From Meghimatium bilineatum (Eukaryota > Mollusca > Gastropoda > Stylommatophora > Philomycidae), in NCBI GenBank assembly GCA_034231615.1, contig CM067298.1:35966127-36030126 (forward strand): a DNA stretch of 64,000 nucleotides, in the 5' to 3' direction. Each line of letters begins with the position of its first letter. Positions within the stretch are counted from its first letter, which is position 1. Positions 44,305 to 55,134 of the stretch are shown in pieces. Made by a program: the position numbers and the translations under genes. The notes beneath the pieces are model-generated. The model had not been told where the DNA came from. It did no database searches and was given only the letters and a program-made list of their open reading frames with translations.

Positions 44305-44720
44305 CACTTTATGACCGAAGTCAGATGTTTTGGGCCATATTCGAAAACAAAATAGCGACACAGCACTTTTATGTTCTCTGGACAATATTCTGCTCCCCAT
44401 CGAGTTCATCTCCTTGATTGGGAGATGAGAGTCATCTCCTTGATGGGGAGATGAGTCATCTCCTTGATGTGGAGATGAGGGTTAGTTCAGCCAACTCAGG
44501 CTGGAAATTAAGACTGGTCGGGCTATACATTGAGCAGGACCACAGTCCTGTCCAATCAAGCACAGACACTGAAATCAGAGATACTAGGTCAAGAAGCGCA
44601 CTAACCATTATGGTGCCATGCAAGTTGCTTAATTAACATTTATATCCTGCTGGAAATCTAGTAGGACCATTGTCCAGCTACACGATAGATCCACTGGGAG
44701 TTTGATAACAAACACAAAAA
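44305..44720 (+). mobile_element. SINE remnant split by an insertion
   Basis: The left part (to 44394) has GACCGAAGTCAGATGTTTTG, GCGACACAGC and TTCTCTGGAC. The right part (from 44642) has ATCCTGCTGGAAATCTAGTAGG and the GGGAGTTTGATAACAAAC tail. The order matches the SINE 3' half with a 247-bp insert between. Confidence 0.6.
44395..44641 (+). mobile_element. LINE-B head-only insertion
   Basis: Starts CCCCATCGAG and follows the LINE-B 5' UTR: GGTTAGTTCAGCCA, CTGGAAATTAAGACTGGTC, GAGCAGGACCACAGTCCTG and GCGCACTAACCATTATGGTG. It stops just after the position of the LINE-B start codon. The 5' UTR contains three TCATCTCCTTGAT-type repeats not seen in the other copies. Flanks ATATTCTGCT and ATATCCTGCT may be a 10-bp duplication with one change. 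It has no LINE-B 3' end. Confidence 0.65.
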
Positions 44721-45500
44721 GGTAGTAGACCATACAAGAGACCTGTGTACCTTGCACAATTAAGAGTCTACATAATCAGCAACTTACAGTTATTACAAAC
44801 TTGTATACACTTCTATATACACTGGGGAAGACAGTGTTTATTCATCTTCTTTCTCATTGTACAATGATATTTATTCATAAGCAATAAACATTCGTTTCCT
44901 AACGAGTCTGTTGAGCTGGTTGTTATTATGTGATTTTCTCATAATTTCCTTAATTCAACTTGCTTAAATATTTTCAGCACTGTATCTGAGATTTGAGAAT
45001 GCATTGATAATTTATGGAATAATATAATTTACGGATAAATTCAGGAGCTCACATTGAAAATATGACTAGTATTGAGCCTGCTAGTTTATGGTTTAAATCT
45101 GTTAACAATTAAAAATAACAAGTAGATCATTACTAATATTTTTGACAATTAATTACAAATGATAGTAGGTAGGAAATATATATATGTATCTATAGGACTT
45201 TTCTGTGTTTTTTTTGTCTTGGGAAATATTTTTTTCATGTTGAGTGGCAACTGCTGTTACACATAATCTTGAAAGTTGTAGCTTCGGGTGCAGAGATAAG
45301 TTTATTTACACAATCACACGTTTATCTACACAACTACAAGTTTATGTTGTGGTATACAAACTCTAGTCTATTTATTTCTACTGAATAAGGTCATGTTCGT
45401 GGATTTGAAGTGATAGAATATCGGCGTCACCAAATTAAGCAGTAAAGGATCTAACATTGGGGAAAAAAGTAGGAGGGCGGGGAAACATTATGTGTTTGTT
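44721..45500. other. Unassigned DNA
   Basis: AT-rich, nothing recognised. Confidence 0.4.
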
Positions 45501-45502
45501 CT

Positions 45503-45573
45503 GCAAACACAGTATCAACAAACACAGTATCAACAAACACAGTATCAACAAACACAGTATCAACAAACACAGT
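45503..45573. repeat. 16-bp minisatellite, 4-5 units
   Basis: AAACACAGTATCAACA in perfect tandem. Confidence 0.95.
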
Positions 45574-45935
45574 TGTACTGACGTTGTGGTTACAGCCGAT
45601 AAATTAAATCTTTTAGTACTATCATAACTCTTAACATTCAAGTTTACATGCATGGCACACACACGGGATTCAGGTACATGCTTGGCATATACACGAGGTT
45701 CGAGTGTATGCATGACACATACACGGAATTCATAAAATACCTAGCTCATACTTTATAAATACCCGCTGGACTTGCTTTGAAGTAAATAAAAATTGTATTG
45801 CTCATTTTACCAGTTCCTACCGATGCCAGAAATGGAAGCAAATAATAACGATAATATGATATGCCATGCATATAGAGAGAAACGACTAACGCAGTTATGG
45901 GATGTGTTTGCTGTCACATCTCATAGTGTCAAAGT

Positions 45936-46832
45936 CGATCGACGCTCTTCGGCATGATGTTCTCTGTCATGTTAAATGATACTTTCCTATTTGCTATCGC
46001 TACCGAGCTGAAGGAGGGTTATTCAGTCTTAGTAGACTGAAGGCCAAGACCAAAACTAAGACGGACATTGTTAGCGACCTCTTGTTCGCCGACGATTGTG
46101 CTCTAAACGCTACCAGTCTGAAAGACATGCAGGACAGCATGGACCTCTTTTCTTTGGCCTGTGATGCGTTCGGTCTCACCATCAGCACCGCAAAGACCAG
46201 CGCCAGCTGTCCCCTATACAGAACCAATAATCACAGTAAAGAGACAAAAACTCAATACTGAAAATGAGTGTGTATACCTCGGCAGCACATTATCGCAAAC
46301 TGCGACAATTGACGAGAAAGTGGGCCTGCGTATTATTCGCGCCAGTGCGGCATTCAGGAGCCTTAGTGCCAACGTCTGGATCAGGCGTGGTCTCAGTTTG
46401 ATAACTAAGGTGGACGTGTACCGCGCAGTGGTTCTACCAACACTGCTATATGCTGCATCATCCTGGACTGTCTATGAGAGACACGCTCGACAGCTTAACT
46501 CTTTCAACCTTCGGTGCCTAAGAAACCTCATGGGAGCACGTTGGCAGGATCGAGTACCAGACACAGAAATCCTTTAAAGGTCCCGTATGCAAAGCATCCA
46601 TGCCCTGCTGACTAGGTCCCAACTCCGATTGACTGGCCACATCGTCCCTATGCCAGACAATCGCCTTCCAAAGAGATTATTCTATGCGGAGCTGTGCGAT
46701 GGTAAACGTTCAATCGTAGAGCAGAAAAAGCGCTTCATGGATTACCTAAAATTTTGTTTTGTTTTTCTACTTGTTCATCACATTTATTGTTTTTCATGCC
46801 ATGCTCATTTTCGCTTGCGAAGGAGGAAAACC
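45936..46832 (+). mobile_element. RTE insertion in a SINE
   Basis: Lies between AGTGTCAAAGT at 45925-45935 and 46833-46843. The element is a 5'-truncated RTE related to the 23-25-kb copy. The coding part ends DYLKF-like at about 46755. The last ~80 bp is T-rich sequence without the usual trinucleotide end, so the 3' terminus may be altered. Confidence 0.8.
45939..46755 (+). pseudogene. RTE reverse transcriptase C-terminal part
   Basis: Reads STLFGMMFSVMLNDTF; in a second frame LLFADDCALNA, with an intact FADD box at 46085-46096; and in a third frame 139 codons. The last holds EPIITVKRQKLNTENECVYL, VLPTLLYAASSWTVYERHA, LRCLRNLMGARWQDRVPD and a stop, then RLTGHIVPMPDNRLPK. At least two frameshifts and one stop break it. 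The W-x-GH-x-x-RM block is altered to RLTGHIVPM. Endonuclease and the RT fingers are absent. Confidence 0.8.
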
Positions 46833-46979
46833 AGTGTCAAAGTGATCCAGAACCCATTCTGAGTTACATGTGTCAATCCGAAAGGTGCAGATATCGGAGT
46901 AATTACACAACACATCCGTTCTCTGAACTACATCCTGGTAATCTATTGAACTTTGACAACGAACGCAGAAGAAGATTAA

Positions 46980-47532
46980 GTATGTCATCGCATTGCCTTA
47001 GATCACAGCTTGGCAACTTTTCCTATAGGATAGGGTCCACAAGCTTCCTTCTAGACTTTTCAAATACCAAGCAGTTTTTTTTCTAAGCTCTAGGGATCAG
47101 TGTATACAGTAATTTTTAGTCAGCCTGGTGGACCAATTTTTCTAAGCTCAGAATCCAGTTCACGTAGTAATATTTAATCAGCCTGGTAGGCAAAATTAAA
47201 AATCGGTTTGAAGAGTCAGATTTCTCTCGTGAGCTGTATTGAGCTCACTCCCTGCTCTAGATATGTGTAGTATAGAGACAGATGAAGCATATATTTTGTA
47301 TGTAGGAAAATACTTCCACACTCACACATACAGAGAGTGAGAAAGAAAATATTTCTCAAATAATAATCAGCACAATAATAATCAGTACAACAATGATCAA
47401 GTGGCCATCTCGCCCACTGCAAGAAAGCGGTTTGTAAATCCAACAAACAGTTGCTTATAATTTGTCACGTTTGAAATATGCATGTTTACGGTCAGTACCA
47501 TAATACTTTCAGCCGATATAACTTCATTTTCA

Positions 47533-47569
<37 letters not shown>

Positions 47570-47610
47570 TGATCTCTCGTACCATCCTCTTTTGCGTTTC
47601 CATCACGACT
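46980..47610. other. Unassigned DNA with a CT microsatellite
   Basis: (CT)n at 47538-47568; otherwise nothing. Confidence 0.5.
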
Positions 47611-47611
47611 G

Positions 47612-48004
47612 TATGCTAATACTCATTGCCTGTTGCCATTTTTAAGGTAAGTATCTTAATTTATCCTCATTTATCTTATTTTACTTGCTATTACACCTTA
47701 ACTATTTTCACTCCTCATCTCCTTCTGTGCACTTTCCCCTCCTCACTTCTTCCCATACCCTCTTCCTCCCTGCTAGGCTGCTCTATCTCTGCTTCCTCTG
47801 CTATCTATTCGTTATACTCATTGCGTGTTGCCACTTTTGAGGTAAGTATCTTAATTTAACCTTATCTATTTTACTTGCTACCACACCTTATCCATTTTCG
47901 CTCCTCACCTCCTTCCGTGCACTTTCTCTCCTCACTTCTTCTCCCCATACTCTCTTCCTCCCCAATATGCCGCTCCCTATTTACTTCCTCCACTATCTAT
48001 TCAC
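47612..48004. repeat. ~195-bp tandem duplication with GGTAAGTAT
   Basis: Two CT-rich units of ~195 bp. Each begins near TACTCATTGC(C/G)TGTTGCCA and contains AGGTAAGTATCTTAATTTA, a match to the 5' splice-site consensus. The downstream sequence has a hammerhead-like motif at 48078. Confidence 0.8.
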
Positions 48005-48077
48005 TATCTCTCCTCCTCTTTCCTCCCTATCAACCACGTTTGTTTCCATGTAAGATTCGTTGTACCGTTGTCTTTCA

Positions 48078-48120
48078 TTTGTCCTGATGAAGGCTTAATA
48101 GTCGAAGCGTCGTCTGTCCC
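48078..48120 (+). other. Possible degenerate hammerhead-like motif
   Basis: TCCTGATGAAGGC, then TTAATAGTCGAAGCGTC. The CTGATGA box is perfect, but the second box is GAAG instead of GAAA and the connecting stem is at most three pairs. It could be a relic of a Penelope-type terminal repeat. Confidence 0.3.
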
Positions 48121-48124
48121 TGTA

Positions 48125-48699
48125 TCTCGTTGTTAGGTTGTGTTATGTTTTATTTTGGTAACACATCTACCTATTTTTGTTTATCTTGACAGTTATATCG
48201 GCTACTATTTCTTTAATTCACCAGGTGATCTCAGGGCACGTGATCTCGGGTCATTTTAAAGACCATGGTCCAGTGTTGACATCTGCGGAAGAGCAATGTC
48301 GAATCTTGAAATTTGGATAAAACATAGGTGACTAGGAAACTATGTACAAGAGAGTGTGTAACGCAAAGTTTAATCATTGTACGTCATCTACTTTATATTC
48401 AAAGCCGTAATTTCATTCTGTGTCTGCAGTGTTAGAAAGTAGCCTATTACTTAACACAAGTGAAAAGCAAGTTCAGTTGCACGGAAACTGTTATCTTAAA
48501 AAACAAAAAACAAACAAGCTATAACTCATACCTATATAAAGTGAAGGGTCTCATGTCTTGTATGCACACAAAGATGTGGGCCAATCTGCAGATAAGCTAT
48601 CATGAGGCCAATGGGTGGTAACACCTTCAGAAAAAAACCCATGTTTATTAAAGATTCGTATGATTATAGTGTTCTAATGATAGAATGCATGGAACAACA
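48125..48699. other. Unassigned DNA
   Basis: Nothing recognised. Confidence 0.4.
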
Positions 48700-50175
48700 C
48701 AGAAGATAAAATCCAGAAGATATAATAGACATTAAATGGGACAGCCTAAGGAAAAGTATTCAAACATTAAATGAAAATTTACCAATAAGATAAGCCAAGA
48801 ATAAGCAAACGTGGATGACAGATGAAATATTAGAGAAAAATACTCAATTTATAAACAATGATATACATAACATGTGCAGAACAGCGAAAAAAACAATGGC
48901 TATAAACAAAATGCAGTAAACTAGATGAGATGACCATGCAACAGAAGTAAAAATTAATGCATAAGGAGATAAGACAGATCACAAATAAGAAAAAAAACCT
49001 ATAAGTGGGGGTGGCTGCATTAAAGATAAAAACGGAAAAATAATATTAGATAAAACAGAAGTACTTACAAGATGGGCAGCTTATGTGACAGAACTGTTTG
49101 ATGACCAATGGAGCAAAAAAACCAACAATACACAACAATGTTGAACCAGTAATACTGAAAGCAGAAGTAGAAAATACAATAAAATCAATAAAAGGTGGAA
49201 AGTCTGCAGGCTCGGACAACATAATAGCAAACATAATAAAAACTCGAAATGAATTTGGTGTGGATATTATCACAGAACTTTGTAATGACATATATGAAAC
49301 AGGTCACATACCTAAAGACCTAACATCATCAATATTCATACCTCTACCTAAGAAGCCCAGGGCTGTGGGCTGTACAGAATATAGAACAATAATGAGTCAC
49401 ATAACTAAAATACTCCTCAAGATAATACATGAAAGAATTAAGAACAAGATAGACACGGAGGTCGGTGAATAACAATTCGGTTTTAGGAAAAACAAAGGAA
49501 CCAGAGAAGCTATACTGAGTATCCGACTAGTGATAGATAAATATATAGAAGTCCAAAAAAGTATCTATATTTGCTTCATAGACTACAGCAAGGCCTTTGA
49601 CAGAGTCCAACATGACAAATTAATCAAATGTCTTCAAGAAATAGGCATAGATGGAAAAGACATCAGACTAATTAGAAATATATATCCCAATATCACAGAC
49701 TGCATCAATAAGGTGTGAAAACAGCTGCCCACCATACAAATAAATAAGAAGAGGGATAAGACAAGAATGCATTTTATCACCAAGCCTATTTAATATCTAT
49801 ACAGAGAATATGTTTAAAAATGTAGAAGAAATGCCAGGACTCAAGATCAATGGGAAAATAATAAACAACCTAAGATATGCAGATGACACTGTTCTTCTAG
49901 AAGAAAGTGAACATGAACTACAAAGACTAATAGATCTAGTCAATAAATCGAGTAATGAAATAGTAAAAACACAAGAACAAGAGCTATTGAAGACACTTTA
50001 TTAAAGACCTTACTTGAAGGTAAAGTCAAAGGGAAGCAAGCAAGAGGTAGGCAGATATACTAGTGGGAGAGCAACATCACAAGATGGACAGTTTGTAATC
50101 TAGCAGAATGCATCACCAAGACAAGAGACTGTGGATGTCAGAGGTCTGTTGCAGCCAACCTTCGTTGCGGAAACG
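48700..50175 (+). pseudogene. RTE-like LINE, RT with internal deletion
   Basis: Pieces in order: TWMTDEILEK, RWAAYVTELFDDQ, AEVENTIKSIKGGKSAGSDN, GHIPKDLTSSIFIPLPKKP, YRTIMSHITKILLKIIHERI, a TAA at about 49470, then QFGFRKNKGTREAI, YICFIDYSKAFDRVQHDKL and, in another frame, INNLRYADDTVLLEE with an intact YADD box at 49876-49887. After about codon 55 of that frame it jumps to EGKVKGKQARGRQI and NITRWTVCNLAECI, so the post-palm region is largely deleted. It ends VAANLRCGNGTL near 50165. Endonuclease is absent. Confidence 0.8.
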
Positions 50176-50325
50176 GCACGTTATGATGAGTGCTTTGTAA
50201 GGGAGGTAACATATAAATGTAAACAGTTTAAGAACTTCAATATAAATAAGTGCGTTGCGTCCCATAAAATATAGTTATTTTTTGTGTGTTTTGTGTGTGA
50301 CTTTCTTTTGTTCTCTTCGCGAGAC

Positions 50326-50700
50326 CTACACTGTCAGATAAATCTTATAGATGAGCTCTAACGTTGTCTGGAGTTCTTCTTTGGTTCCATATATTTTTGC
50401 TGCAGGGTTAAGGTATTGTACATCTCTCTGAAGTGTGCATAACTGGGGACAGTTCGGAAGAATATTTTCAGAAGTCTGTTTATCTGTTCCATAAGTGTTC
50501 AGTGGCGGGGCACACAGCGACATTCTGTACATGTGTTTGTTCAGTCTGTTGTGCCCTGTACGTGTGTTTGTTCAGACTGTTGTCTCCTATACCTGTGGTT
50601 GTTCAGTCTGTTGTGTCCTGTTTTCATTCGAAGTATGTAACCTATCCCTGCCGATATAGGTAGCTGTTGTTGTTGCTGTTATCAAAATGCTGATGAGTAA
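50326..50700 (-). pseudogene. RNase H-type LINE C-terminal remnant (LINE-H)
   Basis: The minus strand reads SLCAPPLNTYGTDKQTSENILPNC and EELQTTLELIYKI before the stop, the cysteine-containing C terminus of an I-like LINE. Upstream, the LRTGHNRLN-type region has become three ~38-bp tandem units (TGTTCAGTCTGTTGT). Confidence 0.55.
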
Positions 50701-50728
50701 TGCTACCCTTGTCAGCACAATGCCATTC

Positions 50729-52175
50729 TTAAAAACAAGTGTAGGTCTTCTGAAGTTGACTTAGTGATACATACATCAAGTTAGTGACTGTTAAGGGTAT
50801 CTGTAGATGATTTTTCCTGGCAGTTGAAAAGTAAGGGCAGTCAGTAAGGAGATGTTCCACTATTTCATTGGGATGAGAGCAATGCCTACAAGTGGGTAGC
50901 AGCTGCAGTTTGGTACGGGTTAAATGGCTCTTGATCATTGCATGTCCTGTTCGAAATTGAAAGATAAGAGATTGGTTTCTCCTACAGAGTTTGTTTATGT
51001 TGTCATTGTCCTTTGACCGTGTCATTTCACTAAATAAATTTCGACCAGTCAGAATATTTGCCCATCTGTTCAGTCAGATTTCTCTTGTGTTGTTTATGCG
51101 AGTCAGTTTGATTGTTCTCTTACTACAAGGTCGTTTATTTTGTTATTCTGACGCGCATCTTTTTGCAAATCTGTCCGCTACTTCATTTCCTGCCATTCGT
51201 CCAGGGATCAATTGCATAGCCACACTGATTGAATATGCAGAAATAAGACTGTGCGCTGATCCTGCTATGTGGATAACTGACATAAATTCTGTAAAAATGA
51301 CTGTGTATGATGTTTTTTGTTCCATGAAATTAAACTGTTTTTGTATTAACTCAATGGAAGTCTTGATAGCTTCAGCATCTGCTTCATAATTTGTGCAATT
51401 TCACCACAAGAGTCACTGAACTCTTAGGCAGATCTATCAGTGTATCGTATATGGATGCCATATCCTGAAAAATAGGTGGCCTTCAATGCCGATCTATCAG
51501 TGTAGGTCTTGATTGCTGATGATGGGTAGTTTATAGTTTCTAGGGCACATGTCCTCAGGATTGTTGGTAGTGTTCCCTTATTGGCTGTGTTTTATCTAGT
51601 AATTTGGTTTGGATAGTAGCTTGGTGCAAGTTCTCCCAAGAGGGTGGTCAAGGTATTTGTTTCCTAGTTCTCTCTCTTTCGGTAGATAGTGTTTGTCATC
51701 TTCCTCTCCGGATACATCCAGTAGAGAAAGTTGTTTTAGTCTTTTTATTTGTTTCCAAGTGTAATAACTATTTTATTTGAATAGTCATTCTGTTGTCTCT
51801 TGTTCTGATATCCAGCTGCTCTACATTTGCATCTATCTCACATACTGTTGTGTGTGTTGAACGCATCCCGGCACGGGTTAGTCTCATATCTTGGTTCTGC
51901 GCCCTATTGAGGGATGAAATAGTAGTATTGCTCACAATGATCTGGAGAGGAAGTCTGCAATCAATTGCTGATCTCATATAACCAAGATTAAATTGGCGGA
52001 GAGTCTATTTGTCGTTCCCCCTCCCTCAGTATGTGCTAACTAGTTTCTTAATGAGGCTTAGGTGTTTACTTTCTTTTCCTCAAATATTTTCCATTTGGTC
52101 TTTTAGTATTAGTTGTCTGTCTAGTTTTACTCCAATATATACAGGAGTTTCTTCCTTTGTTAATATTTCCCCACT
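50729..52175 (-). pseudogene. LINE-C RT thumb, RNase H and C terminus
   Basis: From 52175 downward the minus strand reads KEETPVYIGVKLDRQLILKD, LGYMRSAIDCRLPLQI, NRAQNQDMRLTRAGMRSTHT and CEIDANVEQLDI, the RT thumb region. Broken RNase H follows, with IPGRMAGNEVADRFA (the final Asp kept), then NINKLCRRNQSLIFQFRTGH, a CRHCSHPNEIVEHLLTDC zinc-knuckle block and LSQLQKTYTCF. Stops and frameshifts are many. The upstream RT palm and endonuclease are not here; a matching endonuclease lies at 57800-58700 beyond LINE-B. Confidence 0.75.
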
Positions 52176-52209
52176 CTTCTTCTTCTTCTTTCGTTCACTT
52201 GAAACATGT

Positions 52210-52890
52210 CTATATCTGTAATTCTGTCTCCTTAATAAAACTCACTGTCTTTTGTAGTTCATACAGTGTCCCATAGAGTTTTGATTCCAGTGTTGTTTCC
52301 TCTGGCCAATATGTCTGCCTCAGCGTTTCATGCTCAGAACACTCTTGAAGTATATGTTTGGCACTCTGTGCTGCCTGTCCACATGTACACATGGCTGTGT
52401 TGCCAATCTTGAACTTTGTATACATGTGACTGCGGAGTCGGTTGTGTCCTGTTCTGAGACGTAGAATTATAACTTGTTCTGGTCTGTTCATAATATGATA
52501 GTCATCTTGTGTTGGTGTTTGTGGCTTTCTTATTGACTTGATCATCTGTTTTTTCTGATGGTAGGTGATTGGTATATCTGGTTGGTCTTCGGCAGCACCT
52601 TCCTTAGCCAGTTGGTCTGCTTTTTCATTTCCTGGTATTCCACAGTGAGAGGGTATCCACTGCATGGTTACCCTATACTGGTAAGACAATTCGCTAAGTA
52701 TTTTTTTCAAGTCTGTTAGTTTTTCAGACTGGAGAGCTTGAAGCACTGACCTTGCATCTGTCAGGAATACCACAGGCTGTAGGTCAGAGTTGGAGTTCAG
52801 CAGTTTTTTAGCTGCCACACTAATTGCCTGGATTTCTGCATCATAATTATTGCAGAATTATCCTGTCGGTGTTCTCATTGTATCTCTAGG
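52210..52890 (-). pseudogene. LINE-B RNase H and C-terminal domain
   Basis: RNase H motifs in order are NNYDAEIQA (Glu), VVFLTDARSVLQA (Asp) and MQWIPSHCGIPGNEKADQL (Asp and the PSHCGIPGNE block). Upstream, GAGVYIEYP fits the first strand and is cut by a stop at TG-stop-FCNN. The C terminus contains QVIILRLRTGHNRLRSHMY, CTCGQAAQSAKHILQEC and YELQKTVSFIKETELQI before TAA. The 202-codon ORF 52210-52818 is intact. RNase H here would remove the RNA template strand after reverse transcription. Confidence 0.9.
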
Positions 52891-52952
52891 CTTGTGTGGA
52901 TATTCTATATATACACCTGCACCTCCCATTACTAGATTTTGGAATCTTTCCT

Positions 52953-54345
52953 TCATTGGATGACTTGGCATACACTGAAACTTTCTGCTTGAATTAGTAC
53001 TTTTGTGTCTCTACGTTCGCCAAGTGTTTGCATTCTTCCCATTTTCTGCATCTCTGCTATGGGTGCTGATTTAATTGCTCCCAACAATATTCTAAGTGCC
53101 TGGTTTTGCACTTTATCTAGATCTTGTAATGTGGTGTTTGATGCAGGACACCACGCAGCTGAACCATATTCCAGGTGTGGTCTTATGCCTTGCTGGTAAA
53201 CTTTACTGAGTATATTTCCACTGGCTCCCCATGTGGTTCCACTTAGTTTTTTCAGGATAGCTAACTTTCTCCTGGCTTTTGTTGTTGCTTTGTTTATGTG
53301 CTGCTTCCATGTCAGCTTATCATCAAAAGTAACTCCGAAGTATGTGGGTTGTTTGTCTTCTTTCAAGAGCTCTACATCTATCTTGATATGACCAGCTTTT
53401 TGTTTTGGTGAGAGGGTAAAGAGTGTAGTGCTGCACTTATCTGTGTTAATGCTGATGCACAATCTATTTGCCCATAAGGTTAGGGCATCGATAGCTCTTT
53501 GTATTTGTTTAGTGGCCACTGTTGCATGTTCTTCCGTGCACCAGATCACCAGGTCGCCAGCATACATTGCCACTTTGATCCCGTGTGGTAGTTCAGCAAC
53601 TAGGTCATTGATGTAAACCAAGAAAAGTGTGGGAGACAGGACTCCTCCCTGGGGGACTCCATGACGCAGTAGAACTTTCTTGCTCTTGCGACCATCTAAT
53701 TGTACCCTTGCTCTTCTATTATGCAGGTATGATTTTACCCATTTGTACATTCTTGAGCTAACCCTGCAATTTCTCGATTTCTTTAGGTGCCCTTCTTTCC
53801 AGACCTTATCAAATGCTTTCCTGAGGTCTATCCATGCTGCTAGTACCAGTTTCTTATCTTGGAAGGCATCCTCAATCTCTTGGGAGAGGTAGGTTGCCTG
53901 ATCTTCAGTAGAGTAGCACTGTCTGAAACCTGCTTGCTGTGATACCAGAAGTTTTCACTTTCAAGGTACCACTGCATCCTAAGATTGATAATGCGTTCCA
54001 TTGTTTTGCATAGACAGCTTGTGAGGCTAATGGGCCTGTAGTTGGAGACTGTGTTGCCATATTTTTCTGATTTGAGGAGAGATATCATTATTGATTCTCT
54101 CCACGCCTGTGGTACATTACCTGTGGACCAGCTTGTGTTAAAGATCTGCAGTAGCTTTGCTCTTTCTGCAATTCCCAGGTTTCTAATCATTTCATTGGAC
54201 ACTCCATCAGCTCCAGGGGACTTTTTCATTTTCAATTTGGATATTGCATGCTCCAGTTCTCTCATTATGATTGGTGCCTCCATGACTTCAGGTATAGGTT
54301 CGCCTTGTCCAATGTTTTGCTGGTTCTCTCGAACCTCCTATTGTT
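52953..54345 (-). pseudogene. LINE-B reverse transcriptase, YADD changed to YAGD
   Basis: Fingers and palm read LEHAISKLKMKKSPGADGVS, NYRPISLTSCLCKTMERII, AAWIDLRKAFDKVW and RHGVPQGGVLSPTLFLVYIN. The catalytic box at 53553-53564 reads YAGD where YADD is expected, a single Asp to Gly change. A 265-codon frame (52953-53750) continues through LCISINTDKC, GVTFDDKLTWKQHI and LEYGSAAWCPASN to the thumb. Two or more frameshifts (near 53850-53960 and 54290-54345) separate it from upstream. Loss of a metal-binding Asp should abolish polymerase activity. Confidence 0.9.
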
Positions 54346-55134
54346 TGTCTGGGCTGACTTTGAAATTATTGTCTTCTGCAAAGGAATCTGCAAAGTAATC
54401 AGCTGCATGTTTACCTGTTAAAATGTTTCTATCTTTATAAAGTGTGATCCTGGTTTTTCTCCCTGTACCTTCATCTTTTAGTTGTTTTACAAGTTTCCAT
54501 AATTTCCTAGTATCTCTTTCTAGGTTCAGCGACTCTGTTTTTTTCTTTCCAGCTGCTCCGTCTGGCTTGTAACTTGGCTCTTTGAAATTTAGCCTTTGTT
54601 TGCTGATATTTGTTGTGATGTTCTTGGCTAGGTCTGTTCTCAGCCTGCTGTCTAGATGTTTCCATCTCATTTTGCAGCTTTTCCAGTTCATCATTCCGTA
54701 GGGTTTGTAGTTTTTGCGTGCCCCACTGGGTATGGCTTTACTAGCAGCATGTAGTATACATCTATTAAATTCACTCAATGCTCTATTGATATCTTTGTCC
54801 AAGTTCATGTCCTTAGCTAGAACACTGGTTAAATGCTGGTACATTTTCCAGTCTACCCTTTTATAGTTCCACCTAGTGAGCGTGCTGCTGTCCTTGGTAA
54901 ATTCATTGTGGATTTCCGGAAATACTGGTCTGTGGTCACTACCTCCAATCTGCTTTCCAACAACACGTGTGATGTTCCATTCCAAGCCTGGTGAGTGGAA
55001 TGCCAGGTCTGGTGTAGAGGTGGTGTGCCATGCTCTCGAGTAGAAGGTTGGTGAGTCTGCTGGTTGGTTAATAAGGATGCGATTATTTTCATCCTGCCAG
55101 CTCTCAAGTTCCTCACATCTCTTGTCGATATGTT
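54346..55134 (-). pseudogene. LINE-B endonuclease, C-terminal part, and linker
   Basis: After Rp the frame reads HIDKRCEELESWQDENNRIL, STPDLAFHS, QIGGSDHRPVFPE (the SDH catalytic triad residues of EEP-type endonucleases) and then a ~170-residue basic linker with RWNYKRVDWKMYQ, YKPYGMMNWKSCK and RDTRKLWKLVKQLK. The frame ends at a stop after VSPDKQ (about 54338). The segment is intact over about 260 codons. A further ORF start inside Rp is spurious. Confidence 0.85.

Larger units (their letters stand above)
45812..46976 (+). mobile_element. SINE interrupted by an RTE
   Basis: The SINE 5' half (45812-45935) has GGAAGCAAATAATAACG and AAACGACTAACGCAG. The 3' half (46833-46976) has GTGTCAAAGTGATCCAGAAC and the tail AACGAACGCAGAAGAAGA. 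Together they make one near full-length SINE with AGTGTCAAAGT duplicated around the insert. Confidence 0.8.

Noticed and set aside
53005-54398. Plus-strand ORFs antisense to LINE-B (for example 54042-54398)
   Set aside because: They are shadows of the minus-strand reverse transcriptase and endonuclease frames.
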